Positions 6,483-13,260 of a stretch of DNA of 13,355 nt are shown piece by piece; the first letter of the stretch is position 1; each line of letters starts with the position of its first letter. The notes beneath the pieces are model-generated. The model saw only the letters and a program-made list of their open reading frames with translations, did not search any database and was not told the origin of the DNA. The stretch is from Fidelibacterota bacterium UBA6531 (GTDB lineage: Bacteria > Fidelibacterota > Marinisomatia > Marinisomatales > TCS55). Made by a program: the position numbers and the translations under genes. Location of the stretch: the NCBI GenBank assembly GCA_002436185.1, contig DJKX01000064.1, positions 1-13,355 of the forward strand. Reading direction: 5' to 3'.

Positions 6483-8759
6483 TTAAGTTTGAAAGAGGTA
6501 TTGAAATTTCAGAAAGATCTGGCGGTTGCTTTGCAGCATGTCAAATGATTCATAACCATCAGGTCCTTCATCAAAATCAATAGATGAACCTATATAAAAT
6601 ATGGTGAACGGGTTTGGTTGGTAACTAATCAACGGCTGTAAATCCACAGCTTTTTCTATTTCATCATTTACAAAATCTTTTTGGTAAAAATATTGCCCAA
6701 CCAATCTAAAGGAAAGAAATTTACTGAACTGATATGTGAAGCGCATACGAATGCGTCGTCCTTTATAATAATAGCTACCATTATCTAAGTATTGAGCATC
6801 ATTGTAGTTCAATGATGGCATAATGAAAATATTTGCGGTAGGTTTTAACATAAACCATACACTGTATGATTGGGTACGGCCTATTTCTGGTGTTTCCAAA
6901 TAACGTATGATCGTTTTATTATTTGAACCACGGGTGCCAATGGAGAATTTTTCACCAAAATTTTTGTCTAAATCATATTCCAAATGTTGTAAACCGGTGT
7001 ATAATGAATCCAAAAAGTTTTCATTCAGTATAAAATAATTAATATCTCCATCTATACGTCCTTTGAATTCTCCGCCCAATGAAGTAAAAAACCAACTTTC
7101 TTTGATATCCATATCATAATTCCACACTCTGCCTGTGGCTAAAGTAAATGTATATGTTTCCACCAGGTCTGTCTTTGGATATTGAATAAAGGTATAGTTG
7201 CCTCCAAGGTTGCGCTCATGGTTCTGTTTAAGATAACCTGTATCTACTCTGAAAGTGGGTGTTTTTTCAGCAATAAAACAATTGAATCGACTGTTACGTG
7301 TTGACCTAGTCAGTCTTAAAAACATTTGATGGCCATTGTACCTTTCGCCATCGAAATCTGATGTTAAACTATCGGCATCAAATTTTGAACCATTGATCTC
7401 TGTGGATAAAGAGGTGTCATTGGGTTCTTGTGTCATACTGGCAAAGGCCTGCCAATTAATAAATATATTTTGATTTAAATAATAAATACCATCGGCACCA
7501 ATATTTGTACCGCTTCCCGTTTCATAACGGCGATCTGTGATCACACCACCAATATAAGAACTGTTATCCAAAGAATGTTTCAATCGTAAAACATTGACAA
7601 GACTTTTACCAGGAGCCACAATTTCACTACCATTTTCAAAGGGCACTACAATTCCACTTTCTTCATCTAACGCGCTGATCATACCAAAATCTGTTTTTCC
7701 GATTCTGCCCAATACTTTCATAGCCAAACTGGGATCATTTATTGAGCGCGTATAGACCGGTTTTATATTGGGCTGCCATTGGTGACCGCCAGCACTAAAG
7801 AGATCACTGCCTTCATTAAAAAATGGGCGCCGTTCTGGGTATGATAAGGCAAAGTTATTGTTTACATCAAATTGAGTCATATCTGCTTCCACCTGGCTGA
7901 AATCCGGGTTAATGGTCACTTCAACAGTCGTTGTTTGACCCAAGGGAATTTTAATACCCAAAGCCAAGTCAGCATTTATTTCATTATTTTGAAACACATC
8001 ATTGCTGTCCAGTTCTCCGCTTTGAGTGCTCACTATGCTAGGTAAGAACTCAATAGATCTGTTTGATTTTATTCCACGGATGCCTTTGAGATATCCAAAT
8101 TGGCAAAGGTTGCAGGGATTATTACGATCTAATTTTCCGGAAGCTATTTTGCGCATGAAGTCATCTCTCGGGTGTGATCTGAAAACTAAAAAACGCCATG
8201 TCTGTTCTTCTTTATTGGGAAAACGTAAACTGCTAAAAGGAACAGCCATCTCAACTTGATAACCTTCATCTGTAATAATAGCAGCTGCATAGAAAATCAT
8301 ATCAAATGATTCATCTTCATTAGATCCAACAGCTTGACCATCTTCCTGAATACCCAGGGGATTTACATTAAACCAAACTGCTCTATTTGCATCTCCATAT
8401 GTATCTATAGAAAATCCGGCATGATCATCACTATATAAGCGATCTCGTTTGGCAATACGGGCACGTATCTTTGAGGGATCATCATAACATTTTATGGCTA
8501 CATAAAAATGTTCATCATCATAGGTAACAAATGCTTCTGTTTTTACAATAGGTGGTATGTTTTCACCTGGCATGACCTCATAAAATTCATCTATAATATT
8601 GGTCCCTTGCCAGCCTTCATCATCGAGCTGACCATCTATGGTAATACTACCCAGCGCCCGGGAAACATTGTAGATAGGAAGTTGGTACGGAGTTGTAGCG
8701 TCAGCAATAATTAAATTTGCTATCAAAATAATTATGAATGCTAATCGTATACGTATCAT
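6483..8759 (-). CDS. DUF5916 outer-membrane protein with CBM9-like N-terminal domain
   Basis: A predicted exported protein of 758 aa. A signal peptide (1 to about 19, IIILIANLIIAD) is followed by a carbohydrate-binding-family-9-like domain (about 30-200; SITIDGQLDDEGW at 38-50, VTYDDEHFYVAIKCYDD). The DUF5916 region begins near residue 230, with the diagnostic NPDFSQVEAD (284-293) and ALSYPERRPFFNEGSDLF (304-321). The rest is repetitive amphipathic beta sequence ending FLKFQYLFQT, consistent with an outer-membrane barrel. The family has no established function; a link to polysaccharide or outer-membrane export is speculation. A CxxC-spaced pair (C216, C219, in NPCNLC) lies at the domain junction and could form a disulfide. 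It is 66 nt after msrB and 34 nt before thiI. The start has no strong Shine-Dalgarno. Confidence 0.85.
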   Translation of the reverse strand: MIRIRLAFIIILIANLIIADATTPYQLPIYNVSRALGSITIDGQLDDEGWQGTNIIDEFYEVMPGENIPPIVKTEAFVTYDDEHFYVAIKCYDDPSKIRARIAKRDRLYSDDHAGFSIDTYGDANRAVWFNVNPLGIQEDGQAVGSNEDESFDMIFYAAAIITDEGYQVEMAVPFSSLRFPNKEEQTWRFLVFRSHPRDDFMRKIASGKLDRNNPCNLCQFGYLKGIRGIKSNRSIEFLPSIVSTQSGELDSNDVFQNNEINADLALGIKIPLGQTTTVEVTINPDFSQVEADMTQFDVNNNFALSYPERRPFFNEGSDLFSAGGHQWQPNIKPVYTRSINDPSLAMKVLGRIGKTDFGMISALDEESGIVVPFENGSEIVAPGKSLVNVLRLKHSLDNSSYIGGVITDRRYETGSGTNIGADGIYYLNQNIFINWQAFASMTQEPNDTSLSTEINGSKFDADSLTSDFDGERYNGHQMFLRLTRSTRNSRFNCFIAEKTPTFRVDTGYLKQNHERNLGGNYTFIQYPKTDLVETYTFTLATGRVWNYDMDIKESWFFTSLGGEFKGRIDGDINYFILNENFLDSLYTGLQHLEYDLDKNFGEKFSIGTRGSNNKTIIRYLETPEIGRTQSYSVWFMLKPTANIFIMPSLNYNDAQYLDNGSYYYKGRRIRMRFTYQFSKFLSFRLVGQYFYQKDFVNDEIEKAVDLQPLISYQPNPFTIFYIGSSIDFDEGPDGYESFDMLQSNRQIFLKFQYLFQT

Positions 8760-8825
8760 TATCAGGGATTGGTATGTAGAGTGAGTTCTTTAGAAAATTG
8801 TCCGTGGAAATTACACTATTTTAGT

Positions 8826-9224
8826 TTATTCCTTTTTATTGAAATCAAGCGACACAGAATTGACACAATAACGCTTACCGGTCGGCTTTGGCCCATCATT
8901 AAACACATGGCCTAAATGGGAATCACATTTGGCACACAATATTTCAATACGTTTCATACCCAGACTGTTATCTTCAATATAGTTGATTTTCCCTTCAGCA
9001 ATTGCTTCATAAAAACTTGGCCAGCCGCTTCCGGATTCGTATTTTGTTTTTGAACTGAAAAGTTCATTCCCACAGGCAGCACAAACATAGGTCCCATTTT
9101 CTTTATAATGATAATATTCACCTGTAAATGCTGCTTCAGTTCCTTTTTCTCTGAGAATACGATATTCCTCCGGTGTCAAACATGTTTGCCATTCTGATTC
9201 AGGTTTTTGGATTTTATCTGCCAT
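8826..9224 (-). CDS. msrB: Peptide methionine-(R)-sulfoxide reductase MsrB
   Basis: Reduces Met-R-sulfoxide in oxidised proteins. Numbered from the ATG at 9224 (132 aa), it has two CxxC zinc pairs (C48/C51 in CAACG, C97/C100 in CAKC), the substrate-site motif SGSGWPSF, HLGHVFNDGP, and RYCVNSVSLDF with the catalytic Cys at 120. I see no obvious resolving Cys at the classical position; C15 is near the N-terminus. This start has AGGTG 9 nt upstream. An in-frame ATG at 9242 would add MKVKKI but has no ribosome-binding site. As it stands the protein is cytosolic. Directly upstream, overlapping by 11 nt in another frame, is a signal-peptide ORF that would be in frame if an A7 run had six A, so an exported ancestor or isoform is possible. 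Confidence 0.95.
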   Translation of the reverse strand: MADKIQKPESEWQTCLTPEEYRILREKGTEAAFTGEYYHYKENGTYVCAACGNELFSSKTKYESGSGWPSFYEAIAEGKINYIEDNSLGMKRIEILCAKCDSHLGHVFNDGPKPTGKRYCVNSVSLDFNKKE

Positions 9225-9297
9225 AATTTTTTTCACCTTCATTTGTTTGAGAAACTAGTACGTTTAGCCCTACAATGATAATAAATATCTGCTTCAT
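9214..9297 (-). CDS. Signal-peptide-like leader ORF, one base out of frame with msrB
   Basis: A 27-codon ORF starts at the ATG at 9297 with AGGA 7 nt upstream, a better site than most genes in this window. It encodes MKQIFIIIVGLNVLVSQ followed by TNEGEKNYGR and a TAA. The first 16-17 residues look like a signal peptide (Lys, long hydrophobic core, Ser before Gln), like the receptor's SFG before Q. The ORF runs through the A7 tract at 9227-9233 and overlaps the msrB start. Removing one A joins it in frame to msrB: ...NEGEK-IMADKIQ... It may be the frame-shifted signal peptide of msrB, a slippage-controlled extension, a coupled leader ORF, or a sequence error. Confidence is for the ORF being functional or recently functional. 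Confidence 0.55.
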   Translation of the reverse strand: MKQIFIIIVGLNVLVSQTNEGEKNYGR

Positions 9298-9386
9298 ATA
9301 AATTCCTAATAAGAATATGGTTTATCAAAAAGAAGTTTCCAACTACTCAGTTCTTATATACTTTCCACCATAGTAAGAAAGTTCCC
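9298..9386. promoter_or_regulatory. Divergent intergenic region with putative promoters
   Basis: This 89-nt stretch separates the divergent minus-strand block (leader/msrB) from the plus-strand block beginning at 9387, so both promoters should lie here or close by. On the plus strand TATATA at 9355-9360 is a possible -10 without a convincing -35. On the minus strand TATTCT with an upstream TTGGAA at 19-nt spacing is a weak candidate. No clear operator palindrome is seen. The assignment is positional. Confidence 0.35.
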
Positions 9387-10373
9387 ATGAAGTATTTACT
9401 TCCAATCTTTATACTAAATTTTGTTGTTTTCGCTGGCGAGGTTGATCAATACCTTGCTTGGAACCACCTACCCAATGATGAATCTCATTACTTAAATAAA
9501 CTATTCAATGCAGAAATTCAATCTGCTTTAGACGATATTAACAAGAATCATTCGGACTGCTCTTGCGAAGAAGCGGCGGGTAAAGTTTTAAAACATTTTG
9601 GTATTGGGTTAAATACACCTTTGGAAAAAATGTTAAAAGATTCCCAAGAAATTGACAAATATCCAACAAATCAAATACATATCAGTGAACGATATAAAAG
9701 GAGCATTTTCCGCAGAAATTTACCTTTTGAAAAAGGAGAAAAATTCCAAGATTACAGTTTAAATATTCAAATTGATGAAGTGGTGAACATCGGTGGCATT
9801 TACATTGGATTAGACAAATTAACCCATTTTACAGCATCGGGATATCTGTACTACAAGATTTACATGTTGGCTCTCGAGCAACTTGATTCAGAAGAAGCAG
9901 CAAAACGAATGGCGATTTCCATGGGCATTTATGGAGAAAAAAATATATTAGGAAAAATTCCATCTGGCGTTTTTTCATTTGCCGATCTGGAAAGCAATTA
10001 TCAAGGATTTCAATTTGCATTAAGTCTTTGCAAATCCGATTCAACTTATTTAAAGCGATCCGGAAAAGGATGGGAATTAGAAGGTGTATTTGATTTACGT
10101 AATTATGTGAATCCTTTTTGGGATGAATTTTTTAACACGTCTTACTATTATGATGGATTCAACTTGACACTTATGCCTAAATCCGAGGCAGTTTTACAAA
10201 ATATCCCCCACTACTGCTTAAAGTTTCAATCAAAGCGGATTCAGGGAATTTTTGAATTTTATAATCGTGTTGCTGATCCCAGTTATTCAGTTAAATATTT
10301 AAGACAACTTATAGAAAAGGGGGAGCTACCGGATCCGAGTTCATTTGATATTCGGACAATCTGCAACGAATAA
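9387..10373 (+). CDS. Exported protein of unknown function
   Basis: I do not recognise this 328-aa protein. Residues 1-16 (MKYLLPIFILNFVVFA) are a signal peptide with likely cleavage before GEVD, so it probably works in the periplasm. Two stretches look conserved: GLDKLTHFTASGYLYY (141-156), whose D-K-x-x-H-F could be a metal or active site, and SGVFSFADLESNYQGFQF (193-210). There are four Cys in the mature part: C58 and C60 (SDCSCEE), C215 and C277. The N-terminal mature region (AEIQSALDDINKNHSDCSCEEA) is helical. The downstream acyltransferase begins 3 nt after its stop, which suggests an envelope-lipid role, but that is inference from position only. The ribosome-binding site is weak (AAGAAAG). 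Comparison with periplasmic DUF2279-type DKxxH proteins would be worthwhile; I do not assign it. Confidence 0.8.
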   Translation: MKYLLPIFILNFVVFAGEVDQYLAWNHLPNDESHYLNKLFNAEIQSALDDINKNHSDCSCEEAAGKVLKHFGIGLNTPLEKMLKDSQEIDKYPTNQIHISERYKRSIFRRNLPFEKGEKFQDYSLNIQIDEVVNIGGIYIGLDKLTHFTASGYLYYKIYMLALEQLDSEEAAKRMAISMGIYGEKNILGKIPSGVFSFADLESNYQGFQFALSLCKSDSTYLKRSGKGWELEGVFDLRNYVNPFWDEFFNTSYYYDGFNLTLMPKSEAVLQNIPHYCLKFQSKRIQGIFEFYNRVADPSYSVKYLRQLIEKGELPDPSSFDIRTICNE

Positions 10374-10376
10374 ACC

Positions 10377-11747
10377 ATGTTGTATTATTTAGTCAAATTC
10401 ATGGCGATTACGGCCATAAAAACATTCTTTAATAATATTTCAGCAGAAAATGTTGAAAATATTTCTAAGGATACTCCCATCGTTTTTGCAGCCAATCATC
10501 CCAACACGATGATGGATCCAATTATTATTGGTTATACTTGCAGAAAAAAATTATATTTTTTTGCTAAAAGTACATTATTTAATAATCCAATTTCGGGTTG
10601 GTTTCTTAAACGGATGCAGCTTGTTCCTGTTTACCGCAAACAAGATAATCCAACTCTAATGCACAAAAATGAATCAACGTTTACAAAGGGATTTGAAATA
10701 TTAAGTAAGGGGAATGCTTTTCTTATTTTTCCAGAAGGAATTTCGACCGGTGATCGTATATTAAGTGAAATAAAAACAGGAGCAGCCAGAATTGGGCTAG
10801 GGGCAGAATGTGAAAATAATTGGAATCTTGGAGTTAAAATTATTCCTGTGGGACTAAACTATTCAAGGGCAATCAAATTTCGCAGTGATGTATCAGCCCG
10901 TTTTGGGAAACCTATTCTTTTATCGGAATATAGACGATTATATGAAGAGGATGAAACAGAAGCTGTTTACCAGGTAACCAACCAAATTGAAACAGCATTA
11001 TCTAAATTAACGATTAATTTGCAGGATTTAGAAATGCAGGAGATCGTTGAAGCCTTGGAAACTATATACAAACAAGAATTGGCTGTTGATTTAGGTATGG
11101 AAATCAAAGATAAGGCTGAGGATTTTTCAATCACAAAAGGTTTAATAAATGCAGTGGAATGGTATTTTGAAAATGATCCTGATCGAGTAGAGAAATTTAA
11201 AGAAATGTTAAGTAAGTATCTTCGTATTTTAAAACGCTTACATATAAAAGATGAATTTTTAGACCCTACAACAGAAAGTATAAACCTCTGGGAACGATTT
11301 AAAGCATTATCATATTTGATTTTTTTGTTTCCTCTTTATTTGTATGGCCTGATAAATAATGTAATTCCATACAAATTTCCCCGGTGGTACACCAAACATT
11401 TTGTAAAGTATAAATCAGAAATAGCACCATGGAAAATGGTTTCGGGTACAGCAATATTTTTAGTGTATTATTCGATCGAAATAATTATTGTAGCTATGTT
11501 GACGGGTAGTTTCTTGTGGACCTTACTGTATGCCTTATCTCTCGTTCCCAGTGGAAATTTCGTCCTAAAATATCTGCAGCGAGTAAGAGATTATCGCCAA
11601 CATTTGCGTTTTTTATCCATTTTTTACCGGAAACGTCCCTTGATTTACGAATTGATCAAACAGCGGCAGGAAATCATTGATTTTTTAAACAATTGCAAAA
11701 CGGAATATATGGAAGCTGTAAACATCCCCCTTCCTAAACATTCTTAA
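10377..11747 (+). CDS. PlsC-type glycerolipid acyltransferase with long membrane C-terminus
   Basis: Probably transfers an acyl chain to a glycerol-phosphate-like or other lipid acceptor at the inner membrane. In 456 aa the N-terminal half is the LPLAT domain: motif I AANHPNTMMDP (N40-H41, D47), GWFLKRMQLVPVYR (74-87), motif III FPEGIST (118-124), KTGAARIGL and IIPVGLNYS (motif IV). Motif I has H-x5-D rather than the H-x4-D of classical PlsC, as in a group of longer bacterial acyltransferases. The C-terminal half has a helical linker (about 200-300) and about three membrane segments (near 311-331, 355-376 and 378-395), ending in a basic tail. At nearly twice the length of PlsC it is unlikely to be the housekeeping enzyme. 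The start lies 3 nt after the previous stop, so translation is likely coupled. Confidence 0.88.
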   Translation: MLYYLVKFMAITAIKTFFNNISAENVENISKDTPIVFAANHPNTMMDPIIIGYTCRKKLYFFAKSTLFNNPISGWFLKRMQLVPVYRKQDNPTLMHKNESTFTKGFEILSKGNAFLIFPEGISTGDRILSEIKTGAARIGLGAECENNWNLGVKIIPVGLNYSRAIKFRSDVSARFGKPILLSEYRRLYEEDETEAVYQVTNQIETALSKLTINLQDLEMQEIVEALETIYKQELAVDLGMEIKDKAEDFSITKGLINAVEWYFENDPDRVEKFKEMLSKYLRILKRLHIKDEFLDPTTESINLWERFKALSYLIFLFPLYLYGLINNVIPYKFPRWYTKHFVKYKSEIAPWKMVSGTAIFLVYYSIEIIIVAMLTGSFLWTLLYALSLVPSGNFVLKYLQRVRDYRQHLRFLSIFYRKRPLIYELIKQRQEIIDFLNNCKTEYMEAVNIPLPKHS

Positions 11748-11757
11748 ATAATGTCTC

Positions 11758-13038
11758 ATGGAATCAATAGAAATAAACAAAATTTACGAATTAAAATTGA
11801 TTAGTTTCAGCAGGAGTAAACTGTTTCAAAGCCTGGACAATCATCTTCAAGATTTTATCACAACAACCGGTGAATCGTATCGATTGACTTTTCAGGAGTT
11901 GCAGCAACTAACCGAAATGGCCATAGATTTTGAAATGTGGATAGAACCATCAATAGTAAATCAGTGGAAAAAAATTGAAGCGAAACACTTATCCGGCAAT
12001 GGTAATAAAAAAAAGATTATTCTAAATGAATTGAAACAACTTTGGTTTTCCCTCAAAGCAACTCCATCAATGTATAATTCCGATGCTCCTCATGTTAGAA
12101 GTATAGTACGCAAAGTCAAAAATAATACACTTCAAAATGATGTATTTGGTGAATGCCCTGTCGCATCGGAAAAAACAGTATGCTGTAATTTACTCACAAT
12201 TGACGCTGTACAAGGCTGCAGCCTGGGTTGCAGTTACTGCAGTATTCAGACATTTTATGAAGATGGAGCAATCAAAATAGAATCTGATCTTTCTGAAAAA
12301 CTGGATAAAATTCAACTCGATCCTCAAAAAAACTACCATATAGGCTCTGGGCAGTCTTCAGATTCATTAGCAATGGGAAATCGAAATGGAATCCTGGACG
12401 CCCAACTGGACTTTGCCAGAAATAACCCAAATGTCATTTTTGAATTCAAAACAAAAACAAAAAATATTGATTATTTTTTATCAGTTGATCTACCACCAAA
12501 TATAATGGTTTGCTGGTCATTGAATCCGCAAATCATCATTGACAATGAGGAACATTTTACAGTATCGCTTGAAGATCGTATTAATGCCGCAAGGAAATTA
12601 TCCAATAAAGAAGTAATTATAGGATTTCACTTTCATCCCATTGTGCATTATGAAGGATTTGAAAAAGATTACAATGAAATTGTCAACACTTTGATGTCTA
12701 CGTTTTCTGCAGATGAAGTAGGAATGATTTCACTGGGAACATTGACTTTCATCAAGCCGGCCATCAAAAGTCTTCGCTCCTTAGGTATTCCAAGTAAAGT
12801 ATTGCAAATACCAATGGAAGATGCTTCCGGTAAATATTCATATCCTGCTGAAACCAAAGAAAAAATATTTGGTACTGTTTGGAATGCATTTTCATCTTGG
12901 CATGACAAAGTCTTTTTCTATTTTTGTATGGAAGATAGAAAATTGTGGGAATCTGTTAAGGGAACCTGTTACAATTCAAATGATGACTTTGAAAATGCAT
13001 TATTTAAAAGTGTTTTCGGTAAAATGAATGTATCGTAA
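11758..13038 (+). CDS. SPL-family (SplB-like) radical SAM protein
   Basis: A 426-aa radical SAM enzyme with CSLGCSYC (C154, C158, C161) for the 4Fe-4S/SAM cluster. Similarity to spore photoproduct lyase is seen in YHIGSGQSSDSLAM (193-206), VIFEFKTKTKNIDYFL, VCWSLNPQ and IIGFHFHPIVHYEGFEKDY. In B. subtilis SPL the hydrogen donor C141 sits in a segment like ACTSD; the aligned position here is Q199 in GQSSD, so the classical lyase chemistry is unlikely. An N-terminal helical extension (about 1-110) and extra cysteines C133, C142 and C143 before the cluster are further differences; these could bind another cofactor. Nothing here suggests a sporulating host. It begins 10 nt after the acyltransferase with no visible Shine-Dalgarno. 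The substrate is unknown. Confidence 0.88.
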   Translation: MESIEINKIYELKLISFSRSKLFQSLDNHLQDFITTTGESYRLTFQELQQLTEMAIDFEMWIEPSIVNQWKKIEAKHLSGNGNKKKIILNELKQLWFSLKATPSMYNSDAPHVRSIVRKVKNNTLQNDVFGECPVASEKTVCCNLLTIDAVQGCSLGCSYCSIQTFYEDGAIKIESDLSEKLDKIQLDPQKNYHIGSGQSSDSLAMGNRNGILDAQLDFARNNPNVIFEFKTKTKNIDYFLSVDLPPNIMVCWSLNPQIIIDNEEHFTVSLEDRINAARKLSNKEVIIGFHFHPIVHYEGFEKDYNEIVNTLMSTFSADEVGMISLGTLTFIKPAIKSLRSLGIPSKVLQIPMEDASGKYSYPAETKEKIFGTVWNAFSSWHDKVFFYFCMEDRKLWESVKGTCYNSNDDFENALFKSVFGKMNVS

Positions 13039-13083
13039 TACAAAAAAACAATAAACCTATAACCTGGCAAAATCCAATGCAAC

Positions 13084-13099
13084 CATCAAAGCGTTGATG
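13084..13099. repeat. Short perfect hairpin downstream of the SPL-family gene
   Basis: CATCAA (13084-13089) and TTGATG (13094-13099) form a 6-bp stem with an AGCG loop. ACC/GGT just outside could extend it past a 2-nt bulge. No T-tract follows on either strand, so by itself it is not a standard intrinsic terminator. It lies 45 nt after the stop and may protect the 3' end of the mRNA. Confidence 0.4.
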
Positions 13100-13102
13100 A
13101 GG

Positions 13103-13163
13103 TAATATAAAAAACCTGTTTATCAGAAATGTGAGATTCTATTCCTTTTTGTTTTTTATAATA
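13103..13163. repeat. Long AT-rich inverted repeat, possible terminator
   Basis: TATAAAAAAC at 13106-13115 is exactly complementary to GTTTTTTATA at 13151-13160. Allowing one mismatch the match extends to 13103-13115 and 13151-13163 (12 of 13). The loop is 35 nt. A second T-run (13146-13150) lies just inside the right arm. The T-rich right arm could serve as the plus-strand termination signal for the acyltransferase/SPL operon, but an A/T stem with a long loop is weak. Confidence 0.4.
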
Positions 13164-13224
13164 ATTTCCTAAATCAATATAATTTTCTTACAAAATGTAA
13201 ACATGTAAATATTTTTCTTGGCAT

Positions 13225-13254
13225 TTAACAATTATAGTAATAAGTTTATATAAT
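13225..13254 (+). promoter_or_regulatory. Sigma70-like promoter TTAACA-18-TATAAT
   Basis: TTAACA (13225-13230, five of six to the consensus) and TATAAT (13249-13254, perfect) are separated by 18 nt. The expected transcription start, 6-7 nt past the -10, falls at about 13260-13261, on the ATG of the next gene. Either the mRNA is leaderless or the real start codon lies beyond the window. In an AT-rich intergenic region chance matches are common. Confidence 0.45.
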
Positions 13255-13260
13255 AAACAT

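Noticed and set aside
8026..8259. Plus-strand open frame inside the DUF5916 gene
   Set aside because: It is antisense to a well-supported family motif region and has no independent coding evidence.
9225..9242. MsrB start at the ATG at 9242
   Set aside because: No Shine-Dalgarno precedes it, while AGGTG lies 9 nt before the ATG at 9224, and family similarity begins only after 9224.
11758..13038. Reading the radical SAM gene as evidence of a spore-forming host
   Set aside because: SPL-family proteins are widespread in non-sporulating bacteria, the donor Cys seems absent, and all other genes point to a Gram-negative envelope.
13195..13208. Direct repeat ATGTAA ... ATGTAA with an ACATGT palindrome as an operator
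   Set aside because: It is too short and AT-rich to distinguish from chance without comparison to other genomes.
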